Counted from the first letter of the stretch, positions 1 through 5,193 are shown. The stretch: DNA of 5,212 nt from an uncultured Anaerocolumna sp. (GCA_937901695.1 CALDJN010000278.1:1-5212); one strand, 5' to 3'. Notes: generated by a model from the letters alone, not told the origin. Made by a program: numbers and translations.

Positions 1-10
1 TATTGTTTCA

Positions 11-39
11 GTTTAGCAAAACTAAACTTAAAGTTTAGT
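11..39. promoter_or_regulatory. Putative operator: three alternating GTTTAG/CTAAAC half-sites
   Basis: GTTTAG (11-16), CTAAAC (22-27) and GTTTAG (33-38) alternate in orientation, and their starts are exactly 11 bp apart, about one helical turn. The right-hand pair lies in a perfect 19-bp palindrome, ACTAAACTT-A-AAGTTTAGT (21-39). It sits just upstream of a gene for an XRE-family DNA-binding protein and overlaps the likely promoter, as expected of an autoregulatory operator bound by dimers on one face of the helix. The symmetry is seen directly; the identity of the binding protein is inferred. Confidence 0.6.
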
Positions 40-41
40 AT
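13..41 (+). promoter_or_regulatory. Candidate promoter for the regulator-potABC operon
   Basis: A possible -35 TTAGCA (13-18) lies 17 bp from a possible -10 TAGTAT (36-41); each matches the sigma-A consensus at four of six positions. An alternative -10 is TAAAAT (44-49), with no good -35. Either choice puts the palindromic half-sites inside or directly against the promoter, so a bound repressor would block polymerase. The AAGGAGG ribosome site follows at 56-62, so the leader is very short. The exact hexamers are uncertain because the region is AT-rich and starts at the window edge. Confidence 0.4.
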
Positions 42-68
42 TTTAAAATATTTTCAAGGAGGCATTTT

Positions 69-608
69 GTGAAGATTGGTGAAAAAATCAAGGAGTTACG
101 TATTCAAAAGAGTTTAACCCAAGAAGAATTAGCGGATCGAGCAGAACTTTCTAAAGGATTTATATCTCAATTAGAAAGAGACTTAACCTCTCCTTCCATT
201 GCTACCTTGGTTGATATACTCCAATGTCTCGGTACTAATTTAGAAGAATTTTTTACTGGTTCTTCCTCCGAGCAAGTGGTATTTAAAAAAACAGATTACT
301 TTGAAAAATATGATAGCGAATTAAAGAATGAAATAAAGTGGATTATTCCAAATGCACAAAAAAATATGATGGAACCTATTCTTTTAACTTTAGAACCGGG
401 CGGTTCCACCTATCCGGATAATCCTCATGAAGGTGAAGAATTTGGCTATGTTTTAAGCGGAAGTATAACACTCCATATTGGTAATAAAACCTTCAAAGCA
501 AAAAAAGGCGAATCTTTTTACTTCACTGCAAAAATGAAGCATTATATTACTGCATCTGATAAAAGTGGTGCTTCCCTTATATGGGTATCCACTCCACCAA
601 GTTTTTAA
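69..608 (+). CDS. XRE-family HTH regulator with C-terminal cupin domain (PuuR-like)
   Basis: A transcription factor of 179 residues that probably senses a polyamine or related small molecule and controls the adjacent transporter operon. Residues about 5-62 form an XRE/HTH_3 DNA-binding domain (LTQEELADRAELSKGFISQL, then SPSIATLVDIL). Residues about 105-175 form a cupin_2 barrel, with the motif PHEGEEFGYVLSG (119-131) and KKGESFYF...KHYI (146-160). The layout, the length and the ending TPPSF resemble E. coli PuuR (185 aa, ending TPTTF, from memory). The start is GTG at 69, chosen because AAGGAGG (56-62) lies six bases upstream. The gene opens the operon and ends 32 bp before potA with no terminator between them. 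An operator-like palindrome array lies just upstream, so autoregulation is likely. Whether it represses or activates, and its ligand, cannot be read from sequence; the family contains many different sensors. Confidence 0.9.
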   Translation: MKIGEKIKELRIQKSLTQEELADRAELSKGFISQLERDLTSPSIATLVDILQCLGTNLEEFFTGSSSEQVVFKKTDYFEKYDSELKNEIKWIIPNAQKNMMEPILLTLEPGGSTYPDNPHEGEEFGYVLSGSITLHIGNKTFKAKKGESFYFTAKMKHYITASDKSGASLIWVSTPPSF

Positions 609-640
609 GAACATTATTAATGATACAAAGGAGGCATTAT

Positions 641-1720
641 ATGGCTGGTAATAAGCTTATTGATTTAATAGATATCACAAAAGTTTATGATGATAATACT
701 GTACTGGATGGACTAAATCTATACATAAGAGAAAATGAGTTTCTAACCTTACTAGGTCCTAGCGGCTGTGGCAAAACAACTACACTTAGAATCATTGGTG
801 GTTTTGAGAATCCCGACTCTGGAAAAGTAATCTTTGACGGTAAAGACATTACAAAACTTTCTCCTAATGAAAGGCAATTAAATACAGTATTTCAAAAGTA
901 TGCCCTATTTAGTCATATGACCATAGCAGAAAATATTGCATTTGGGCTTAAAATTAAGAAAAAAAGCAAAGCTTATATAAATGATAAAATTAAATACGCT
1001 CTAAAGTTAGTGAATTTGGATGGTTTTGAAAATCGTACACCAGATTCTCTTAGTGGTGGTCAGCAGCAACGTATCGCTATTGCCAGAGCTATTGTAAATG
1101 AGCCAAAAGTTCTTCTTTTAGATGAACCTTTAGGCGCACTGGATTTAAAACTAAGGCAGGATATGCAATACGAATTAATTCGCCTGAAGAATGAATTAGG
1201 AATCACCTTCGTTTATGTAACCCATGATCAGGAAGAAGCCTTAACCATGTCAGATACCATCGTTGTTATGAACCAGGGATATATCCAGCAGGTAGGTACT
1301 CCTGAAAAGATATATAATGAGCCTCAGAATGCCTTTGTTGCCGACTTTATCGGTGAAAGCAACATTATCCACGCTACTATGATACAGGATAGATTAGTCA
1401 ACATTCTGGGAGCAAATTTCCCTTGTGTAGATGAAGGCTTTGGAAAGAATTCCCCAGTAGACGTAGTAATTCGTCCGGAAGATATTGATTTAGTAAAACC
1501 GGAGGATGGCATTATTAAAGGTCGTGTTACTTCTTTAATCTTTAAAGGAGTTCATTATGAAATGGATGTATGGGCAAATGACCATGAATGGTTAGTCCAC
1601 AGCACAGATTTATTTCCAGTGGGAAGTGAAGTTGGAATTTCTGTGAATCCTTTTGATATTCAGATTATGAACAAACCGGAATCTGAGGATGAAGAGGCGG
1701 TGATAATGGATGAAGAGTAG
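641..1720 (+). CDS. potA: Spermidine/putrescine ABC transporter ATP-binding protein PotA
   Basis: The cytoplasmic ATPase (359 aa) that energises polyamine uptake. All nucleotide-binding motifs are intact: Walker A GPSGCGKT (39-46), Q-loop glutamine in VFQKYALF (Q85), signature LSGGQ (137-141), Walker B VLLLDE (157-162), D-loop GALD (165-168) and switch histidine in VTHDQ (H195). The C-terminal part (about 240-345) is the TOBE-type regulatory domain, followed by an acidic tail (ESEDEEAVIMDEE). The ATG at 641 is chosen because AAAGGAGG (627-634) lies six bases upstream. An in-frame ATG at 581 would add 20 unlikely residues and place the start inside the regulator gene. The stop overlaps the potB start by 11 bp. 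The ATPase family also serves other substrates, but with potB, potC and potD alongside, polyamine import is the natural assignment. Spermidine versus putrescine preference is not shown. Confidence 0.95.
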   Translation: MAGNKLIDLIDITKVYDDNTVLDGLNLYIRENEFLTLLGPSGCGKTTTLRIIGGFENPDSGKVIFDGKDITKLSPNERQLNTVFQKYALFSHMTIAENIAFGLKIKKKSKAYINDKIKYALKLVNLDGFENRTPDSLSGGQQQRIAIARAIVNEPKVLLLDEPLGALDLKLRQDMQYELIRLKNELGITFVYVTHDQEEALTMSDTIVVMNQGYIQQVGTPEKIYNEPQNAFVADFIGESNIIHATMIQDRLVNILGANFPCVDEGFGKNSPVDVVIRPEDIDLVKPEDGIIKGRVTSLIFKGVHYEMDVWANDHEWLVHSTDLFPVGSEVGISVNPFDIQIMNKPESEDEEAVIMDEE

Positions 1721-2528
1721 AAAATGGCTGTCATTTCCTTATATTATATGGATGGCTATATTTATTATTATTCCATTGTTAATGGTTATCTATTACGGCT
1801 TAACTACTAAGGATGGTACCTTTACACTTGATAATTTATTTCTAATTGCAGATCCGATAAATCGTAATGCACTTTGGCTATCCATAAAATTATCCGTTAT
1901 CAGTACTCTTATCTGTTTAGTACTTGCCTATCCTTTAGCCTTGATTCTTAACAGTATGAAATTGAAAAATAATAGCTTTATTATATTAATCTTCATACTC
2001 CCCATGTGGATGAATTTTTTATTAAGAACCATTGCATGGCAGAATATATTAGAGAACACCGGTGTTTTAAATACCCTTCTGAAGTTTCTGCATTTGCCAA
2101 CTTTAGAATTAATTAATACACCTGCAGCTATTGTATTTGGTATGGTATATAATTTCCTGCCATTTATGATATTACCAATCTATAACGTGCTTATTAAAAT
2201 AAGCGATGATACTATTAATGCTGCCAGAGATTTAGGAGCCAATTATTTTCAAACCTTTTTAAAAATTATATTACCATTAAGTTTTCCTGGAATTATTAGT
2301 GGTATAACTATGGTATTTGTTCCTTCCCTTACAACCTTTGTTATTTCAACGATTTTAGGAGGGAGTAAAGTTGTATTAATCGGTAATGTTATTGAGCAGC
2401 AATTTAAAATGATTAACAACTGGCATACTGGCTCTGGTCTTTCACTGGTATTAATGGTATTTATTCTAATCAGCATGGCAATACTGGCAAAATACGACAA
2501 AGAAGCGGAGGGCAAAAGTGTATGGTAA
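1710..2528 (+). CDS. potB: Spermidine/putrescine ABC transporter permease PotB
   Basis: One of the two integral membrane subunits (272 aa) that form the polyamine channel with PotC. It is very hydrophobic, with about six membrane segments near residues 8-29, 56-80, 88-108, 138-162, 195-217 and 243-260. The EAA loop that docks on the ATPase is clear: NAARDLGANYF followed by KIILPLSFPG (170-194), with the conserved glycine at 176 and LP at 188-189. The ATG at 1710 lies within the end of potA. Its ribosome site is probably GGCGGTGAT (1696-1704), one mismatch from the extended anti-SD complement GGAGGTGAT. The 11-bp overlap with potA and 7-bp overlap with potC suggest coupled translation and balanced subunit amounts. 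Length and topology match PotB/PotH-type permeases. The B rather than C assignment follows from gene order and from the PotC-type signature in the next gene. Confidence 0.93.
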   Translation: MKSRKWLSFPYIIWMAIFIIIPLLMVIYYGLTTKDGTFTLDNLFLIADPINRNALWLSIKLSVISTLICLVLAYPLALILNSMKLKNNSFIILIFILPMWMNFLLRTIAWQNILENTGVLNTLLKFLHLPTLELINTPAAIVFGMVYNFLPFMILPIYNVLIKISDDTINAARDLGANYFQTFLKIILPLSFPGIISGITMVFVPSLTTFVISTILGGSKVVLIGNVIEQQFKMINNWHTGSGLSLVLMVFILISMAILAKYDKEAEGKSVW

Positions 2529-3319
2529 AAAGATTTGGGCAAAAAGTATATATAGCACTTATATTACTCTTCCTTTATGCCCCTATATTTATATTAATTG
2601 TATTATCCTTTAATGAATCAAAATCCAGATCCAAGTGGGGCGGTTTTACTTTTAAATGGTATGTGGAGTTATTTAAAAATGACAATATCATGAATGCCCT
2701 CTATACTACATTAATTATTGCATTTTTATCAGCACTCATTGCTACCATAATTGGTACTGCTGCTTCCATTGGAATGAATAGCATGAAAAAAGTACCAAGG
2801 ACAATTTTAATGGGAATCTCCAATATTCCTATGCTAAATGCAGATATTGTTACTGGTATTTCTTTAATGGTTTTATTTTTAGCCTTTAATTATACCCTTG
2901 GATTTTCCAGTGTTTTAATGTCCCACATTACCTTTAATATACCTTATGTAATATTAAGTGTAATGCCAAAATTAAAACAGTTAAATAAAAACACCTATGA
3001 AGCAGCCCTTGATTTAGGTGCAAGTCCAAGTTATGCTTTTTATAAAGTTGTATTACCTGAGATATTTCCAGGTGTGCTATCCGGATTTTTATTATCCTTT
3101 ACCATGTCTTTAGATGATTTTGTAATTACTCACTTTACAAGGGGTAACTCTATAGACACATTATCCACTAAAATTTATGCAGAAGTACGTAAAGGTATCA
3201 AACCGGAAATGTATGCACTATCAACTCTCCTATTTACTTCTGTATTAATTTTATTGATTATTGTAAATCGAAGAAGTGACATGATGAAACATCACGAAAA
3301 AAACAGAGCTACTAAGTAG
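2522..3319 (+). CDS. potC: Spermidine/putrescine ABC transporter permease PotC
   Basis: The second channel-forming membrane subunit (265 aa), paired with PotB. There are about six hydrophobic segments (near 9-30, 60-83, 97-121, 128-148, 183-203 and 232-249). The EAA cytoplasmic loop is textbook: YEAALDLGASPSYAFYKVVLP (159-179), with E160, G166 and LP at 178-179. The following stretch SLDDFVITHFTRG (196-208) is a recognisable PotC/PotI-type signature; E. coli PotC has a similar SFDDFVI sequence (from memory). The ATG at 2522 has GGAGGG (2507-2512) nine bases upstream and overlaps the potB stop by 7 bp. The C-terminus is basic (NRRSDMMKHHEKNRATK), as expected for a cytoplasmic tail. In many pot operons potD follows closely, but here a gap of 372 bp intervenes. 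Confidence 0.94.
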   Translation: MVKRFGQKVYIALILLFLYAPIFILIVLSFNESKSRSKWGGFTFKWYVELFKNDNIMNALYTTLIIAFLSALIATIIGTAASIGMNSMKKVPRTILMGISNIPMLNADIVTGISLMVLFLAFNYTLGFSSVLMSHITFNIPYVILSVMPKLKQLNKNTYEAALDLGASPSYAFYKVVLPEIFPGVLSGFLLSFTMSLDDFVITHFTRGNSIDTLSTKIYAEVRKGIKPEMYALSTLLFTSVLILLIIVNRRSDMMKHHEKNRATK

Positions 3320-3330
3320 GAGCTGTTTTA
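3300..3330 (+). terminator. Weak terminator-like hairpin over the potC stop codon
   Basis: AAAACAG (3300-3306) pairs with CTGTTTT (3323-3329). An inner CTAC/GTAG stem (3309-3312 with 3316-3319) closes a TAA loop, and a small internal loop separates the two stems. The potC TAG lies within the structure. The U-run is only four bases and forms part of the stem, so this is at best a weak terminator or processing signal. It fits the idea that much transcription ends after potC and that potD is expressed separately. The pairing is seen; the function is inferred. Confidence 0.35.
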
Positions 3331-3350
3331 TGGATTATTGCAAATCGGTT

Positions 3351-3431
3351 CTATGATGATGAAGTAGGAAATGCGAAAAGGAAGAATCTTTGTGCTATAA
3401 TGATGAAGTAGAAAATGTGAAGGAAAAGAAT
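3351..3431 (+). repeat. Diverged tandem duplication, 44-bp period, in the potC-potD gap
   Basis: Two copies start with CTATGATGATGAAGTAGG (3351) and CTATAATGATGAAGTAGA (3395). Over 37 aligned positions they differ at eight, and every difference is a transition (A/G or C/T). The likeness fades after AAGAATCT/AAGAATTT. The unit does not look coding, since TGA and TAG stops fall in it. It lies in a gap of 372 bp that otherwise holds only hairpins and no supported gene. Origin unknown. Confidence 0.7.
3393..3401 (+). promoter_or_regulatory. Candidate extended -10 promoter for potD
   Basis: TGCTATAAT is a perfect extended -10 (TGn followed by TATAAT). No good -35 lies 17 bp upstream (GCGAAA at 3373-3378), but extended -10 promoters can work without one. 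Transcription would start near 3408 and leave a leader of about 285 nt before potD. The hexamer exists because the second tandem copy reads TATAAT where the first reads TATGAT. This would explain how potD is expressed despite the large gap after potC. In AT-rich DNA such a match can arise by chance, so confidence is moderate. Confidence 0.45.
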
Positions 3432-3436
3432 TTTCC

Positions 3437-3463
3437 CCAATGTAAGACATAGCCTTACATTGG
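3437..3463. other. Hairpin with 10-bp perfect stem in the potD leader region
   Basis: CCAATGTAAG (3437-3446) pairs perfectly with CTTACATTGG (3454-3463) around a 7-base loop. No T-run follows on either strand, so it is not an ordinary intrinsic terminator. Directly upstream a smaller stem, GGAAAA/TTTTCC (3422-3427 with 3431-3436), could stack beside it. It may be an mRNA-stability or leader structure for potD, or half of an old mobile repeat. The pairing is certain; the role is unknown. Confidence 0.6.
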
Positions 3464-3593
3464 TAAGAACTCCGGCAAGAGAATCTTTTGGAATCTATTG
3501 GAATTTTCTTGTTGTACTTCTTCACTTATTATTAGAGATGTTCATAGCACATTATGTTAGGAAGTTTGAAAGAAAATATATGTATGGAAAGGA

Positions 3594-3630
3594 TGCCACG
3601 AAATGCTTCTTTCAATCTAATTTAGTGGCA
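3594..3630. other. Second stem-loop upstream of potD
   Basis: TGCCAC (3594-3599) pairs with GTGGCA (3625-3630), and after one mismatch AAAT (3601-3604) pairs with ATTT (3620-3623), leaving a 15-base loop. The loop and 3' arm contain AATCTAATT (3614-3622), the same string found at the potD 3' end and in the hairpin repeats downstream. The structure ends about 60 bp before the potD start, so it could affect potD translation or mRNA decay. No known riboswitch class was recognised. Confidence 0.4.
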
Positions 3631-3691
3631 GTATCACATCAGCAGGCAGAGTATTATGTGTAAACAGGTGTGATAAACGAAGGGTATAAAA

Positions 3692-4759
3692 ATGAAAAAA
3701 ATTGTATTATCTTTACTACTGGTTCTTACTACTGTAGTTAGTTTAACTGGCTGTAAAAAAAGCGACACTCCAACCGTATATGTATACAATTGGGGGGAAT
3801 ACATTGATCCAGAAGTAATTACCATGTTTGAAAAGGAAACCGGAATTAGGGTTAAATATGATGATTTCGTACAAAACGAGGATATGTATCCTGTAATCCA
3901 AACTGGTTCCGCAAAATATGATGTAGTATGTCCTTCCGATTATATGATTCAGAAAATGATTAAAGAAGGCTTATTGCAAGAGATTAATTATGATAACGTG
4001 CCAAATATATCTAACATTGATCCAACTTATTTAAAAAGTGCGGAAGAATTTGACCCGGGTAATAAATACAGTGTACCTTACTGTTGGGGAACTCTTGGTA
4101 TTCTTTACAATAAGTCCATGATAAAAGCTGATATAGATAGCTGGGGAGCATTATTTGACAAAGATTTTATGAAAGCCAATGGTTATGATGGAAAAATTCT
4201 GATGATTGATAGCGTAAGAGATGCTCTTGGTATCGCTCTTGTTTATTTAGGATATTCCTTAAACTCAACCAATCCGGATGAATTAGAAGAAGCTAAAAAT
4301 TTACTAAAAGATCAGTTCCCTATGGTTGATGCTTATGTAGTTGACCAGGTTCGTGATAAGATGATAGGTGGAGAAAATCCTATCGGCGTTATCTACTCTG
4401 GTGAAGCAATCTACACCCAGAGAGAAAACCCAGACTTAGAATATGTTGTTCCTAAAGAAGGTTCAAACATATGGATTGATGGATGGGTAATTCCAAAGAA
4501 TGCCCCAAATAAAGAATACGCTGAAAAATGGATTGACTTTATGTGCAGACCTGACATTGCATTAAAGAATTTTGAATATATTACTTATTCCACTCCAAAT
4601 TCTGCAGCAAGAAATATGATTAAAGATGAAGATATTAAAAACAGCACCATTGCTTTTCCCGATTCTTCTATATTAGATAGATGCAAAACCTTCCATTACC
4701 TTGGTGAAGAAGCAGAAACATTATATCTTAATAAATGGAATGAAGTAAAATCTAATTAG
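3692..4759 (+). CDS. potD: Spermidine/putrescine-binding lipoprotein PotD
   Basis: The extracellular polyamine receptor of the importer (355 aa), anchored to the membrane by lipid. The N-terminus is a lipoprotein signal: MKK, a hydrophobic core, then lipobox LTGC with the lipidated cysteine at C21. The body is a bacterial solute-binding fold with family landmarks: YNWGEYIDP (32-40), the PSDY loop (81-84), IYSGEA (234-239), IWIDGWVIP (260-268) and YSTPN (299-303). By alignment from memory with E. coli PotD, ligand contacts W34, Y85, W255 and D257 correspond to W34, Y84, W261 and D263. Trp229 appears as Y235, Asp168 as S174 and Glu171 as D177, so affinity or preference for spermidine versus putrescine may differ. 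The ATG at 3692 follows GAAGGG (3679-3684) at seven bases, a weaker ribosome site than those upstream. It lies 372 bp after potC, probably with its own promoter. The last codons (AATCTAATTAG) match the repeat family that fills the downstream region. Confidence 0.95.
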   Translation: MKKIVLSLLLVLTTVVSLTGCKKSDTPTVYVYNWGEYIDPEVITMFEKETGIRVKYDDFVQNEDMYPVIQTGSAKYDVVCPSDYMIQKMIKEGLLQEINYDNVPNISNIDPTYLKSAEEFDPGNKYSVPYCWGTLGILYNKSMIKADIDSWGALFDKDFMKANGYDGKILMIDSVRDALGIALVYLGYSLNSTNPDELEEAKNLLKDQFPMVDAYVVDQVRDKMIGGENPIGVIYSGEAIYTQRENPDLEYVVPKEGSNIWIDGWVIPKNAPNKEYAEKWIDFMCRPDIALKNFEYITYSTPNSAARNMIKDEDIKNSTIAFPDSSILDRCKTFHYLGEEAETLYLNKWNEVKSN

Positions 4760-4834
4760 TTTTGTCATTCTAAGAAGGTTTTGTCATTCTAAGAAAGTTT
4801 TGCCATTCTAAGAAGGTTTTGTCATTCTAAGCCA
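4759..4834 (+). repeat. Four 19-bp tandem repeats starting at the potD stop
   Basis: Units of consensus GTTTTGTCATTCTAAGAAG begin at 4759, 4778, 4797 and 4816 with no spacing. The first matches exactly, the second and third differ at one base each, and the fourth differs only in its last three bases, where it runs into the hairpin repeat. The first unit shares the G of the potD stop codon. The core GTTTTGTCATTC recurs at 4874 and 4945, with variants at 4854 and 4913. There are no spacers, so this is not a CRISPR array. Confidence 0.85.
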
Positions 4835-4853
4835 AAAGGCGAAGAATCTAATT
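4823..4853 (+). repeat. Modular hairpin repeat, copy 1
   Basis: The element has flanks ATTCT and AGAAT that can pair, enclosing GCC-AAAA-GGC (4831-4840), and ends in CTAATT. Related copies lie at 4881-4911 (same strand), 4953-4999 (same flanks, different and longer core) and 5162-5193 (opposite strand). Its right arm GCGAAGAAT (4839-4847) can also pair with ATTCTTCGC at 4863-4871, so neighbouring copies can form alternative hairpins. It resembles short dispersed intergenic palindromic repeats; family name unknown to me. Confidence 0.7.
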
Positions 4854-4880
4854 GATTTTATCATTCTTCGCAAGTTTTGT

Positions 4881-4911
4881 CATTCCAAGCTAGAAGGCGA
4901 AGAATCTAATT
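4881..4911 (+). repeat. Modular hairpin repeat, copy 2
   Basis: This copy, of 31 bp, has the same frame as copy 1 but a decayed core, GCTAGAAGGC in place of GCCAAAAGGC, and ATTCC in place of ATTCT, which weakens the stem. Its right arm GCGAAGAAT (4897-4905) is perfectly complementary to ATTCTTCGC at 4863-4871, giving a 9-bp stem. It is followed by AATCTAATTAG (4903-4913), identical to the end of potD (4749-4759). Confidence 0.65.
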
Positions 4912-4921
4912 AGTTTCTATC

Positions 4922-4995
4922 ATTCTGAGAGCATAATTCAGTAAGTTTTGTCATTCTGAGAGCAAATTCAGCTTGCTGAATTATGCTCTCAGAAT
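4922..4995. repeat. Perfect 20-bp inverted repeat with competing inner hairpin
   Basis: ATTCTGAGAGCATAATTCAG (4922-4941) is exactly complementary to 4976-4995. A second left arm at 4954-4971 can pair with the same right arm, giving 19 bp with one bulged A (4983) and a CTTG loop. Only one of the two structures can form at a time. The inner hairpin with its flanks (4953-4999) has the ATTCTGAG...AGAATCTCA frame of the modular hairpin repeats. No T-run follows on either side, so a standard terminator is not supported, but it could protect the 3' end of potD mRNA. Confidence 0.8.
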
Positions 4996-5038
4996 CTCAC
5001 TGTCAAGGTGGATATTCGTAATTCGCTTACGTTACTTG

Positions 5039-5167
5039 CTCATAACCTTAATGTCAAGTAGTGGCATTGAGGTAGGAGCTTAAACAGCTTAAACTACTGC
5101 TGAAATAGGGAAGTCCCCCACTTACAGAAGCGGGGGACTTCCCTATTGAGGTTAAGGTTAAAATGAG
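5039..5167. other. Possible three-way-junction structured element
   Basis: CTCATAACCTTAA (5039-5051) pairs with TTAAGGTT (5152-5159) and, past a 3-base bulge, ATGAG (5163-5167), giving 13 bp. Inside are a short stem AGTAGT/ACTACT (5057-5062 with 5093-5098) and a strong 16-bp hairpin (5104-5147). AGCTTAAAC is repeated in tandem (5077-5094). No protein or known RNA class was recognised. It could be a small non-autonomous mobile element or a structured RNA; only the complementarity is certain. Confidence 0.4.
5104..5147. repeat. GC-rich perfect 16-bp palindromic hairpin
   Basis: AATAGGGAAGTCCCCC (5104-5119) is exactly complementary to GGGGGACTTCCCTATT (5132-5147), with a 12-base spacer in which CTT/AAG can add three more pairs around an ACAG loop. 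It is far more GC-rich than its surroundings and reads nearly the same on both strands. No T-tract follows on either side (GAGGTT or CAGCAG), which argues against an ordinary intrinsic terminator. It resembles REP-like or transposon-end hairpins in form, but no transposase is nearby. Confidence 0.75.
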
Positions 5168-5193
5168 ATTCTTCGCCCTTTGGGCTCAGAATT
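5162..5193 (-). repeat. Modular hairpin repeat, inverted copy
   Basis: On the minus strand this reads ATTCTGAGCCC-AAA-GGGCGAAGAATCTCATT, matching copy 1 with one length change and a few substitutions. Its stem is GCCC/GGGC where copy 1 has GCC/GGC, so both arms changed together and pairing was kept. It lies in the opposite orientation to the copies at 4823-4911 and directly adjoins the structured element on its left. Confidence 0.65.

Noticed and set aside
581..640. Upstream in-frame ATG for potA at 581
   Set aside because: It lies inside the regulator gene and lacks a ribosome site, and the added residues do not resemble PotA N-termini. The ATG at 641 has AAAGGAGG at ideal spacing.
3460..3663. 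A + strand open frame of 67 codons in the potC-potD gap, with a hydrophobic stretch like a membrane segment
   Set aside because: It begins at TTG with no ribosome site, inside the arm of a hairpin, and internal ATGs also lack Shine-Dalgarno sequences. I cannot rule out a small protein or a decayed coding remnant, but there is no positive evidence.
1324..3825. Minus-strand open frames at 1324-1512, 2249-2542, 3328-3525 and 3634-3825
   Set aside because: Those at 1324-1512 and 2249-2542 lie opposite strongly supported pot genes; the others lie in or across the repeat-bearing gap. None has recognisable domains or a good ribosome site.
4759..4834. CRISPR-like array of 19-bp repeats
   Set aside because: The units abut directly with no unique spacers, and no cas genes are present.
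5104..5147. Intrinsic terminator for potD
   Set aside because: The stem is strong, but neither strand has a T-run after it, and it lies about 345 bp past the potD stop. It is kept as a palindromic repeat rather than a terminator.
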